Source: Roseateles sp. (GTDB lineage Bacteria > Pseudomonadota > Gammaproteobacteria > Burkholderiales > Burkholderiaceae_C). From it: a DNA stretch of 64,000 nt. Within the stretch, counting starts at the first letter, position 1. Every line of letters begins with the position of its first letter. The position numbers and the translations under genes were made by a program. Positions 17,439 to 26,624 of this stretch are shown here, piece by piece. A model generated the notes under the pieces. The model made no database searches. It saw only the letters and a list, made by a program, of their open reading frames with translations, and was not told the origin of the DNA. Where the stretch lies: contig JAEUPJ010000020.1 of the NCBI GenBank assembly GCA_016790285.1, forward strand, positions 186,001 through 250,000. The letters are read 5' to 3'.

Positions 17439-17442
<4 letters not shown>
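15328..17442 (+). CDS. prsK: PEP-CTERM system histidine kinase PrsK
   Basis: A 704-residue sensor kinase. The N-terminal ~290 residues hold a series of hydrophobic helices (a membrane sensor), followed by a GAF-like domain (~310-470). The dimerisation/phosphoacceptor segment F-V-V-H-D-L-K-N-I-V has its His at residue 492. The ATPase has an N-box with Asn599 (V-V-Q-N-A-F-D-A-T), D-T-G-C-G-M and K-A-S-G-M-G-I-G. The architecture fits PrsK, which pairs with PrsR in genomes carrying exosortase A. Its stop overlaps the prsR start (ATGA), so kinase and regulator are coupled. The input signal is unknown. Confidence 0.93.
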
Positions 17443-18799
<1,357 letters not shown>

Positions 18800-18803
<4 letters not shown>

Positions 18804-21595
18804 CGAACTTCAAAGGAAAGGCCCGCGTTGGTGCCCGGCTGGGTGGCACGCTGGTGTTGGCGTCGGCTGCGCTTTTGTCGGGTTGCTTCGGGCCGAATGC
18901 AGAGCAGCTCGTGACTTCGGGCAAGGCCCGGATGGACAAGCAGGAGTACAAGGCCGCCGTCATCGAGTTCAAGAACGCGCTGCAGAAGGATGCCTCTCTC
19001 GTCGAGGCGCGCTTCTGGCTCGGCAAGGCCTTGCTGGAGAGCGGCGACGTGCAGGGCGCCTGGCTCGAGCTGAACAAGGTGCGCGAGGCAGGCTACAACC
19101 CCGACCAGCTCGCGCCGGTGATGGCGGCAACCCTCATCCTGAAGGGCGAGCTTGACAAGTTCATCGCCGAGTACGCTGACGTCCAGCTGAGCGACCCCAA
19201 GCGGCAGGCCGAGCTGAAGGCCGCACTGGCCACCGCCTACGGGGCCAAGGGCAAGCTCGTGCAGGCCCGCGCCGCAGCCGACGCGGCGCTGAAGGCCGAC
19301 CCGAACAACGTCATCGCCCAGCTCGCTGTGGCGCAGTTGCTGCAGCTGGGTGGCGACAAGAACGCTGCGCTGGAGCAGGTCGAGCGCGCGATGAAGGCCA
19401 ACCCGGACTCCCCGCGCCCCTGGATCTCCAAGGCGGAGATCCTGCAGGCCAGTGCGGCCGACCCTGCTGCGGTCATTGCCGCTTACCGCGAAGCACTCAA
19501 GCGCGACAAGACCAACAACGCCGCGCACATGGGCATCATCGGCCTGCTGATGCAGCAGCGGGACTTCGAAAGCGTCGACAAGCAGCTGGCCGAGCTCGAG
19601 AAACTGCAGCCCAACAACCTGCAGATCCGTTACTACAAGACTTTGCTCGCGCTGGAGCGCAAGGACCTGAAGACTGCCTACGAGGGTGTGCAGCAGCTGC
19701 TCAAGCTGTTGCCGTCGAATGCCCGGTTCCTGCATCTGGCCGGTGCTATCGAATACGAGCGCGGCGCCTACCTGCAGGCCATTGCCCACCTTGGCAAGGC
19801 GCTGCCCAACGCACAGAACCCGGTCGCCGTGCGCGTGCTGCTGGCGCGGGCCCAGCTGCGCGCGGGTGACCCACGCAAAGCGCTTTCGTTCGTGCAACCC
19901 TTGCTCGATTCGGAGACGCAGATGCCGGCGGAGGTGTATGCCGTCGCTGCCGATGCGCACCTGCAGGCCGGCAACGGCGAAGCGGCCAAGAAGATGTTCG
20001 CCAAGAATCTCCAGAGCAACCCGAAGGACGCACGCAGCCGGACGGCGCTGGCGCTGGCCGACCTGGCCAGCGGGCGGGCCGACAAGGCCATGTCGGATCT
20101 GGAAGCCATCGCCGCGGCCGACGGCGGGGGCGAAGCGGCCGTGGCCATGGTCGTGACGCACATCCGCAACGGCCGGTTCGAGCAGGCCCGCGCTTCGATC
20201 GATGGCATCGACCGCAAATACCCCACGAAGCCGGTCGCTCCGTTCTTTCGCGGTCAGGTGGAGCTGCGCACGGGCCATGCCGCCAAGGCGCGCGAGCAGT
20301 TCGAGCTGGCGCTGTCACGTCAGGCGTCGTATTTGCCCGCCGTCTCGGCGCTGGTGGCCATGGACCAGGCTGAAGGGAAGCTGGATGCAGCTGTCAGCCG
20401 CTACGAGAAGCTGGTCGCTGCGGACCCACAGTCGGCGCCCGCCCTCGTCGGGCTGATCGCCACGCGGGCGCGGGCAGGTGCCCGCATAGAAGACATCCGT
20501 CAGCAGCTGGAGGCGGCAGTCAAGAAGTTCCCCGATGTCGACCAGGTCCGCGTCGCGCTCGTCACGGCCCTGCTCGAAAGCGGCGACACCAAGGGCGGCC
20601 TGCAGGCGGCCAACGAGGCCGCCACGCGCTTCCCGGACAGCCCCAGGATCCTCGAGATGCAGGGCGTCGCCGAGCTCAAGGCCGGCAACACCAACCAGGC
20701 CCTGCAGGCGTTCACGCGCATGGCGACGCTGCAGCCCAGTGCCGTGGAGCCGCTGATGCGGATCGCCGAGGCCCACCTGACCCGCAATGACGTGCCGTCG
20801 GCGATCGGTCAGTTGCGCAAGGCCGTGGCACTCAACCCCGCCTACGTGCCGGCGCGGGCCAATCTCATCACGCTGCTGTCGCGCACCGGCAAGATGGAAG
20901 AGGCGCTGGCCCAGGCCAAGACCCTGCAGACAGCCCTGCCGACCCAGCCGTATGGCTGGACGTTTGAAGGTGACCTGCAGTCGTCCAGGGGCAACAAGCC
21001 GGCCGCCGTCGCGGCCTATCGCACGAGCTTCGCGAAAGAGCCTGAGGTGCAGACGGCCATGAAGCTGCACCGGGCGCTGCTGAACGCGAGCCTGAACGCG
21101 GAGGCCGACAAGCTGCAGGCCGACTGGCTTGCCAAGCAGCCCAACGATCCGCGCTTCAATTTCTACCTTGGCGACCTTGCCATGGTGCGCAAGGACTATG
21201 ACCAGGCCGAGCAGCTGTACCGCAAGGTGCTGAACGCCCAGCCCAAGAATCCGGTGGTGCTGAACAATCTGGCCTGGCTGCTGCATCGCGCTGGCAAGCC
21301 CGGTGCGCTGGAAATGGCCGAGAAGGCGCTGGCCGAGGCGCCGAACTCCACGGCATTGATGGACACGATCGCCGAGATTCAAGCGGCGGCGGGCCAGCTC
21401 GACAAGGCCCTGGCGATGCAGAAGAGGGCGGTCGACCTGGACCCGGATCAGCCAATGCATCGTCTGCACCTCGCTCAATACCTCGCCAAGAGCAATCAGA
21501 AGGCGGCGGCACGCGCCGAACTGCAGAAGCTGGCGCAGTTGGGCAACGCATTTCCCCGGCAGGACGATGTGCAAAAGCTGCTGGCTTCCCTTTAG
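18800..21595 (+). CDS. prsT: PEP-CTERM system TPR-repeat lipoprotein PrsT
   Basis: 931 residues. The N-terminal signal ends in a lipobox L-L-S-G-C (Cys ~29), predicting an outer-membrane or periplasmic lipoprotein. The rest is a long array of TPR-like helix pairs (A-x-x-x-Y/F-x-x-A-L repeated every ~34 residues), with the C-terminal part showing N-P-V-V-L-N-N-L-A-W-L and D-T-I-A-E-I-Q-A-A-A-G. Members of this family sit next to prsK/prsR and probably act as a scaffold for EPS assembly or PEP-CTERM processing; no biochemical role is known to me. ATG overlaps the prsR stop, completing a prsK-prsR-prsT operon. Confidence 0.93.
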
Positions 21596-21637
21596 GCTTG
21601 AGGTTTCAACGACAGGCGCCTTGATGCGCGAGGTGTG

Positions 21638-22921
21638 ATGCAGATCAAGCAAGCGAGTCTCCGCAAGCGCATGCACCAGCTGATGCGGCGGGCCTTCGGG
21701 CGCCTGCCGCGCGACCTGCGGCATGGCATCTACCGTCGCATGATCGATTGCGACCCGGCGCCCGACCCTCGGCTGGAGCTGAAGGTCGCGGAAACGCGCG
21801 AGGAACTCGAGGACTGCTTCCGCATCCTGCACGACGCCTACGTCGCCAGCGGCTTCATGAAGCCGTCGCCCTCGGGGCTGCGCGTGACCATGTATCACGC
21901 GCTGCCCACGACGACCACGCTGTGCGCCAAGTACGACGGGCGTGTCGTGGGCACCATGTCCATGATCCGCGAGGGCGTGTTCGGCTTCCCGCTGCAGTCG
22001 GTGTTCGACCTGAGCGACGTGCGCGCCAAGCAGGGCCAGATCGCCGAGATCTCGGCGCTGGCCGTGCATCCGGACTTCCGCAAGACCGGCGGGGCGATCC
22101 TGTTCCCGCTGATGAAGTTCATGTACGAGTACTGCACGGAGTACTTCGATACCCGGCACCTGGTCATTGCTGTCAACCCCGACAAGATCGAGCTGTACGA
22201 GTCGCTGCTGTTCTTCGAGCGCCTGCAGGAGAACGTGGTCGACAAGTACGACTTCGCCAATGGCGCGCCCGCCGTGGGTGCCACGCTGGACCTGCCGCTG
22301 GCCAAGGAGCTGTTCCGCCGCGTGTACGGCAAGCGCAAGGAGCGCAAGAACCTCTACAGCTACTTCGTGCAGCTGCGCATGCCGCACATCAAGCTGCCCA
22401 AGCGCCGCTACTTCACGACCAACGACCCGGTCCTGACGCCGGCCATCCTCGACCACTTCTTCAACCACCGCAGCAAGGTCTTCGACGAGCTCGACGACCG
22501 CCGCAAGGCACTGCTGTGGTCCATCTACGACCAGCCCGAGTTCCGCGCCGTGCTGCCGATGATGAGTGGCTCGTCCACGGGCTTTCACCCGATGCGGCGC
22601 CACCAGCGCTTCTCGCTGCGCTGCCCGGCGGAGCTGCGCGTGCAGCAGGACGGCGAGGATCGGGCCATCGTGATGACGGTCATCGAGATCTCGCTGTCCG
22701 GCTTCCAGGCGCAATCCAAGCTCGACGTTCCCGTGGGCGCCGAGGGCGCGGTGCGGGTGCAGCTGGGTGCCCAGGACATGGCCGCCCTGACCGTGCGCGT
22801 CATGCGCCGCCACCACACGGACACCGGCGAGTTCTACGGCTTCAAGATCGACGAGCCCGACGAAGTCTGGCGGCGCGCCGTCAGCGCGCTCGAGACCGAG
22901 CACGTCGCCGGCGATCTCTGA
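21638..22921 (+). CDS. FeeM-type N-acyl amino acid synthase / PEP-CTERM-associated acyltransferase with C-terminal PilZ domain
   Basis: 427 residues with two domains. Residues ~45-250 form a GNAT-like acyltransferase of the FeeM/autoinducer-synthase group (R-I-L-H-D-A-Y-V near 65, A-E-I-S-A-L-A-V-H-P-D-F-R-K, F-M-Y-E-Y-C), related to the exosortase-associated acyltransferase family. FeeM enzymes join an acyl-ACP chain to an amino acid. Residues ~316-427 are PilZ-like: the R-x-x-x-R motif at 320-324 is present, but the second motif reads E-I-S-L-S-G (350-355) with Glu instead of Asp/Asn. Control by c-di-GMP is therefore plausible but uncertain. AGG five bases before the ATG at 21638; the gene lies 42 bases after prsT in the same direction. 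Confidence 0.85.
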   Translation: MQIKQASLRKRMHQLMRRAFGRLPRDLRHGIYRRMIDCDPAPDPRLELKVAETREELEDCFRILHDAYVASGFMKPSPSGLRVTMYHALPTTTTLCAKYDGRVVGTMSMIREGVFGFPLQSVFDLSDVRAKQGQIAEISALAVHPDFRKTGGAILFPLMKFMYEYCTEYFDTRHLVIAVNPDKIELYESLLFFERLQENVVDKYDFANGAPAVGATLDLPLAKELFRRVYGKRKERKNLYSYFVQLRMPHIKLPKRRYFTTNDPVLTPAILDHFFNHRSKVFDELDDRRKALLWSIYDQPEFRAVLPMMSGSSTGFHPMRRHQRFSLRCPAELRVQQDGEDRAIVMTVIEISLSGFQAQSKLDVPVGAEGAVRVQLGAQDMAALTVRVMRRHHTDTGEFYGFKIDEPDEVWRRAVSALETEHVAGDL

Positions 22922-22924
22922 GCG

Positions 22925-22944
22925 GCTGCGGCCGTAGCCGCAGC
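22925..22944 (+). terminator. Possible terminator hairpin after the acyltransferase
   Basis: An 8-bp perfect stem (GCTGCGGC / GCCGCAGC) with a CGTA loop starts four bases after the stop codon. Only TTCC follows, so the U-tract is poor. Confidence 0.4.
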
Positions 22945-23037
22945 TTCCAAAGCGACCACCACGAGCCCGGCAGGGCGCTCATGACGGCGCGTGGGTGCCC
23001 GTGCAGAAGCGCTGTCTGCCAACGCACGGCAGCCTTG

Positions 23038-23067
23038 AAAAGAAAAAACCCCGCCGAGGCGGGGTTT
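23038..23067 (-). terminator. Intrinsic terminator of the PEP-CTERM protein gene
   Basis: On the minus strand a 10-bp stem (AAACCCCGCC / GGCGGGGTTT, two bases between the arms) is followed by a T-rich run (TTTTTTCTTTTC including stem bases). It lies about 45 bases after the stop of the PEP-CTERM gene. Confidence 0.88.
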
Positions 23068-23110
23068 GGCTGCAGCGAGCGACGACTTGCGGCGTCACCC
23101 GGCTCCAGAA

Positions 23111-23887
23111 TTACTTGGCTTGACGGCGACGGCCGGCGAAGCCGACACCAGCCAGGGCCAGACCGACCAGGCCCAGCGTTGCCGGCTCGGGCAGGCGGGT
23201 GGCTTCGATCGTGCCGGACCAGGTGTTGTTGTCCAGGCCAGAGTCGTCAGCCGTGAACGGGATGCCGTCGGCACCGACCAGCTGCTGCGTCAGGGCAGCA
23301 ATGGTGGTGTTGGTGAACTGGGCGCTGAAAATGCCGGTCCACTTGGTGATGTCGTCGGTGGGGTCGCAGACGCCGTTCAGGTTCAGGTCGTCGCAAGCCA
23401 GACCGTTGATGGTCATGGTGGCGGACACGTTGTTGCCCAGCTGGCCCAGCTTGAAGGGGGTGTGCACCCCGGCGATGGTGTCGCCTTCGACCAGGAAGGT
23501 GGCGTCGAAGATCCAGTTCGGCTGGGTTTGGAACTTCAGGAACTTGTGCACGTTCGTGGCGGTGCCCAGCGCGAAGGCATTGCCCGTCTCACCCGGCAGG
23601 ATGGTGGGGTCGGCCATGTCGCGGATCTCGCCCATGCTGCCAACCGGCACGCCAGCGGCGAACGAACCGGTGCGCAGGTTCTGCGACAGGAACGTGCCCA
23701 TGGTCTGGGTGGCGCCGTTGGGCGGCGGGTTGATGTTGAGCGGGTCGTTGTTCCAGTCGATGTTGCCCAGCGTGATCAGCACTTGGCCGAACGTCAGGTT
23801 GTCGATGCCGACGATGGGGGTCGCCGAAGCAACCGTCGTGGCCGCGAGGGCCGCTGCGGCAACCAGCGTCTTCAGGGTCTTGCTCAT
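23111..23887 (-). CDS. PEP-CTERM sorting-domain secreted protein
   Basis: 258 residues. The N-terminal Sec signal (K-T-L-K-T-L followed by an Ala-rich core, cleavage after A-S-A near 22) and the C-terminal sorting tail are clear: L-P-E-P-A-T-L-G at 232-239, a hydrophobic helix, then an R-R-R-Q-A-K end. XrtA is expected to cleave near the P-E-P and release or transfer the protein to the surface or matrix. The mature part is polar and Asn/Thr-rich with no domain I recognise. It has one Cys pair in C-D-D-L-N-L-N-G-V-C-D-P-T-D-D, which resembles a thrombospondin-type/EF-like calcium loop, and another D-G-x-P-F-T-A-D-D stretch. Single-gene transcript with its own sigma-54 promoter and terminator. 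It is the only PEP-CTERM protein visible here. Confidence 0.93.
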   Translation of the reverse strand: MSKTLKTLVAAAALAATTVASATPIVGIDNLTFGQVLITLGNIDWNNDPLNINPPPNGATQTMGTFLSQNLRTGSFAAGVPVGSMGEIRDMADPTILPGETGNAFALGTATNVHKFLKFQTQPNWIFDATFLVEGDTIAGVHTPFKLGQLGNNVSATMTINGLACDDLNLNGVCDPTDDITKWTGIFSAQFTNTTIAALTQQLVGADGIPFTADDSGLDNNTWSGTIEATRLPEPATLGLVGLALAGVGFAGRRRQAK

Positions 23888-23947
23888 TTGAATCTCCTTG
23901 ATTCACTTGCTTGAAGTTGGGGCGCGGCCCCGGACGACAGCTATTAA

Positions 23948-23963
23948 GCAGGTGCCGTGCCAG
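23948..23963 (-). promoter_or_regulatory. Sigma-54 (-24/-12) promoter of the PEP-CTERM gene
   Basis: Minus-strand sequence CTGGCACGGCACCTGC fits the consensus TGGCACG-N4-TTGC with one mismatch (CTGC for TTGC) and exact GG/GC spacing, followed by TTAAT. Transcription would start about 50 bases before the ATG at 23887. Together with PrsR this supports direct sigma-54 control. Confidence 0.82.
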
Positions 23964-24098
23964 CTTTTGCGACCGGGATGAAAAGTCATTATGAAACAAG
24001 GACTTGCCATCATTCAGGAGGCCCCTGATACACCTTCGTTCCGGGTGTCCGAGGCTGGCTGTAAAGTTCGCCGACACTCATTTTTGGCGGTCTTGACC

Positions 24099-24105
24099 GG
24101 GGGAG
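24099..24105 (+). promoter_or_regulatory. Shine-Dalgarno supporting the GTG start of the flavoprotein
   Basis: GGGGGAG with five bases to the GTG at 24111. It favours that start over the in-frame ATG at 23991, which has no good ribosome-binding site. Confidence 0.5.
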
Positions 24106-24110
24106 ACGGC

Positions 24111-25727
24111 GTGGACAACAACACAGCGCAGGGGCGGGTGGCGATGCGCAGCACCGACAACGTCACCGGGTGGGGGCAGGGGAGCCTGGTCTGCTGGCGC
24201 CCCAGGGACGTCAAGGACGTGGTGGCGTGCGTGCAAAAGGCGGCCGATGAAAAGCTTGCCCTCTACCCGGTCTCCACGGGGTTGAACTGGGGCTACGGCT
24301 CTGCGGCGCCGCCGCAGCCGGGTGCCGTGCTGCTGGACCTCAGCGGCATGGATGAGATCCTCAACAAGCAGGAACTCATCGACGGGGCCTCCGTGGCCGT
24401 CATCCAGCCCGGCGTGACCCAGCGCAAGCTGCACGATTTCCTGGCCCGGCACCGGCCCGACCTGGGCTTCAACGTCACGGGCTCGTCCATGGACACGAGC
24501 TTGCTCGGCAACGCACTGGACCGCGGCGTCGGCTACCTCGGGCCTCGCCGCGAGGACGTTTTCGGCCTGGAGGTCGTCACGGGCAAGGGCGAAGTGCTCC
24601 AGACGGGCTTTCGGCGCCTGGGCGCGCAGTCCCCCCTGGCCCACACGCACCCGTACGGGCTGGGGCCCATGCTGGACGGCCTCTTTTTCCAGGGCAACTA
24701 CGGCATCGTGACGAGTGCCTGCTTCAAGCTGATCCCTCGGCCGGAGCGCTCGGTCGCGGTGTCACTGGCCTTGAAAGACAGTGCCCACCTGGGGAGATTC
24801 CTCGACGGTCTGGCCTTGCTCAAACGCCTGGGCGTGGTCAGCGGCGTGACGCACGTGGGCAACCAGGCCCGCACCCGGGCCAGCATGATGTCCGGCATCA
24901 GCCAGTACCTGCAGGAGACCTGCGGGCTTGCCGGCGAGCGACTGCGTGCCGAGGCCGACCGGGCCCTGGCCACGGTGGCGCCCTATGAATGGACAAGCCT
25001 CGGGGGCATCACCGGCAGCGCTGCCCACGTGCGGGCGGCCGTGGCCGAGGTGAAGCGGGTGATGGGCGGCATGGCCAAGCTCACGGTGGTGGACGACGCC
25101 AAGCTGGCCACGGGCCTGCGCGTGCTGCATCCGCTGCGCCGGTTCTGGCCCTGGGCGCGCGCCAATGCGGCGGCCATCTGCGCCATTCAGCCCCTGCAGG
25201 GCCTGGCCGACAGCCGCCCCACCGATGCGGCCATTGCCAACCTGATGTGGCGTTATGGGCGGCCCGACGCCGGCGCGACGTCTCTGGATGCCTCGGATTG
25301 CGGCCTGATCTTCGTGAACCCGGCACTGCCCATGGACGGGGCGACGGTGGTGGATGTCGTCGAGGGCATGAAGGCGCAGGCCGCGTCATTCGGCCACGAG
25401 CTCTACCTCACGCTCAATATCGAGACGACGACGTCATTCGTTGCCGTGGCCAATCTATTGTTTGACCGCCAGGATACTGCGGCCGTCGAGCGGGCCCAGG
25501 TTTGCGCCCAGAGCATCTGGAAATATTTACGTTCGCGCGGGCTGGAGGTGTATCGAGCCCGGGCGGACATGATGGCCGAATTGGTCGACCCGACGGATCC
25601 TTTCTGGCGCACCGCCTGGGATCTCAAACAGGTATTCGACCCCGGCAACATCATCGCCCCAGGTCGCTACAACCTCGCCAAAGCCCCGCCGGAAGCTGCC
25701 GAAACCCCACCTGCCCGCGGTGTGTGA
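24111..25727 (+). CDS. FAD-dependent oxidoreductase of the vanillyl-alcohol oxidase / p-cresol methylhydroxylase family
   Basis: 538 residues from the GTG at 24111; in-frame ATGs at 23991 and 24144 are alternatives. An N-terminal PCMH-type FAD-binding domain is seen: V-S-T-G-L-N-W-G-Y-G (pyrophosphate loop), G-N-A-L-D-R-G-V-G-Y, E-V-V-T-G-K-G-E-V-L and F-F-Q-G-N-Y-G-I-V-T. The C-terminus ends with the family hallmark D-P-G-N-I-I-A-P-G-R-Y. Relatives oxidise 4-alkylphenols, lactate-type acids or sugars. No signal peptide is evident, so it is probably cytosolic. The gene diverges from the PEP-CTERM gene and runs towards the export genes. It is not a usual member of XrtA loci as I know them, and its substrate cannot be predicted. 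Confidence 0.85.
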   Translation: MDNNTAQGRVAMRSTDNVTGWGQGSLVCWRPRDVKDVVACVQKAADEKLALYPVSTGLNWGYGSAAPPQPGAVLLDLSGMDEILNKQELIDGASVAVIQPGVTQRKLHDFLARHRPDLGFNVTGSSMDTSLLGNALDRGVGYLGPRREDVFGLEVVTGKGEVLQTGFRRLGAQSPLAHTHPYGLGPMLDGLFFQGNYGIVTSACFKLIPRPERSVAVSLALKDSAHLGRFLDGLALLKRLGVVSGVTHVGNQARTRASMMSGISQYLQETCGLAGERLRAEADRALATVAPYEWTSLGGITGSAAHVRAAVAEVKRVMGGMAKLTVVDDAKLATGLRVLHPLRRFWPWARANAAAICAIQPLQGLADSRPTDAAIANLMWRYGRPDAGATSLDASDCGLIFVNPALPMDGATVVDVVEGMKAQAASFGHELYLTLNIETTTSFVAVANLLFDRQDTAAVERAQVCAQSIWKYLRSRGLEVYRARADMMAELVDPTDPFWRTAWDLKQVFDPGNIIAPGRYNLAKAPPEAAETPPARGV

Positions 25728-25804
25728 AAGTCCTCGATACGTCTGCCAAGCCCCCGATTCAGGTTGCCTGCATCCAGGGAGGGCTATGGCATGATTCCAA
25801 GGCT

Positions 25805-25820
25805 TTGGCTCCTGCGGTGC
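25805..25820 (+). promoter_or_regulatory. Weak sigma-54-like sequence upstream of the export operon
   Basis: TTGGCTCCTGCGGTGC keeps the GG and GC of a -24/-12 promoter at the right spacing but departs from consensus at several other positions. It lies 100 bases before the export lipoprotein start. Low confidence. Confidence 0.22.
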
Positions 25821-25921
25821 GGGGGCGGTGCCGCTGCTGCCGCGCGGCTTTCGATGAACAGACCCTTAGAGGACTCGCCTTGGACGCCTTTCATGCTTCG
25901 AACCACAGCAACGAGCAACAG

Positions 25922-26563
25922 ATGTCCGGGCAGGGCCACGTGAGCCAGTCGGGCCGATTCGGCGGCGTGGGTCGCATCGTGGCGTCGCTCGCCTTCGCGC
26001 TGCTGGCCGGTTGCGCCAGCACCAACTACCCGGCGGCGCCGGCGGCCGTCGCGAGCGACGACTACAGCTACATCATCGGCGCCGGTGACAACCTGAACAT
26101 CCAGGTCTGGCGCAACCCGGAGCTGTCCATGTCGGTGCCCGTGCGCCCGGACGGCAAGATCGCCGCGCCGCTGGTCGACGAGATGGTCGTGCAGGGCAAG
26201 ACCTCCGTGCAGGTGGCCCGCGAGGTGGAAAAGCAACTCGGCAAATACGTGCGCGACCCCGTCGTCACCGTGATCGTCACGAGCTTCGTGGGCCCGTACA
26301 GCGAGCAGATCCGCGTCGTGGGCGAGGCCGCCAAGCCTCAGTTCCTGCCCTACAAGCAGAAGATGACGCTGCTGGACGTGATGATCGCCGTCGGCGGCCT
26401 GACCGATTTCGCCTCGGGCAACAGCGCCACCATCCTGCGCACCGCCGAAGGCAACAAGCAGTATTCCGTGCGCCTGAAGGACCTGATCAAGCGCGGTGAC
26501 GTGTCGGCCAATGTCGAAATGCGACCGGGCGACATCCTGATCATTCCGCAGAGCCTGTTCTGA
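25922..26563 (+). CDS. XrtA-system polysaccharide export lipoprotein (Wza-like, outer membrane)
   Basis: 213 residues from the ATG at 25922. The hydrophobic segment ending in L-L-A-G-C gives a lipobox. The Poly_export domain (Y-I-I-G-A-G-D-N-L-N-I-Q-V-W ... V-R-P-D-G-K-I-A-A-P-L-V) and two SLBB-type beta-grasp units (~110-210; V-V-G-E-A-A-K-P and M-R-P-G-D-I-L-I-I-P) follow. The protein should form the periplasmic/outer-membrane export channel. The start is uncertain: a TTG at 25880 has a well-spaced AGAGGA and would add 14 residues. First gene of the export set; the chain-length gene follows after 61 bases. Confidence 0.9.
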   Translation: MSGQGHVSQSGRFGGVGRIVASLAFALLAGCASTNYPAAPAAVASDDYSYIIGAGDNLNIQVWRNPELSMSVPVRPDGKIAAPLVDEMVVQGKTSVQVAREVEKQLGKYVRDPVVTVIVTSFVGPYSEQIRVVGEAAKPQFLPYKQKMTLLDVMIAVGGLTDFASGNSATILRTAEGNKQYSVRLKDLIKRGDVSANVEMRPGDILIIPQSLF

Positions 26564-26624
26564 CGCATCAGACGCGCCTTCAACGCGTGATCGTCCTTTT
26601 TTGCTTTAACCGAGACTGTTCCCG

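Noticed and set aside
26564-26624. Hairpin plus T-run (CCTTTTTTGC) as a terminator between export lipoprotein and chain-length genes
   Set aside because: The stem is only five base pairs and is separated from the T-run by about nine bases; the genes form a conserved operon.
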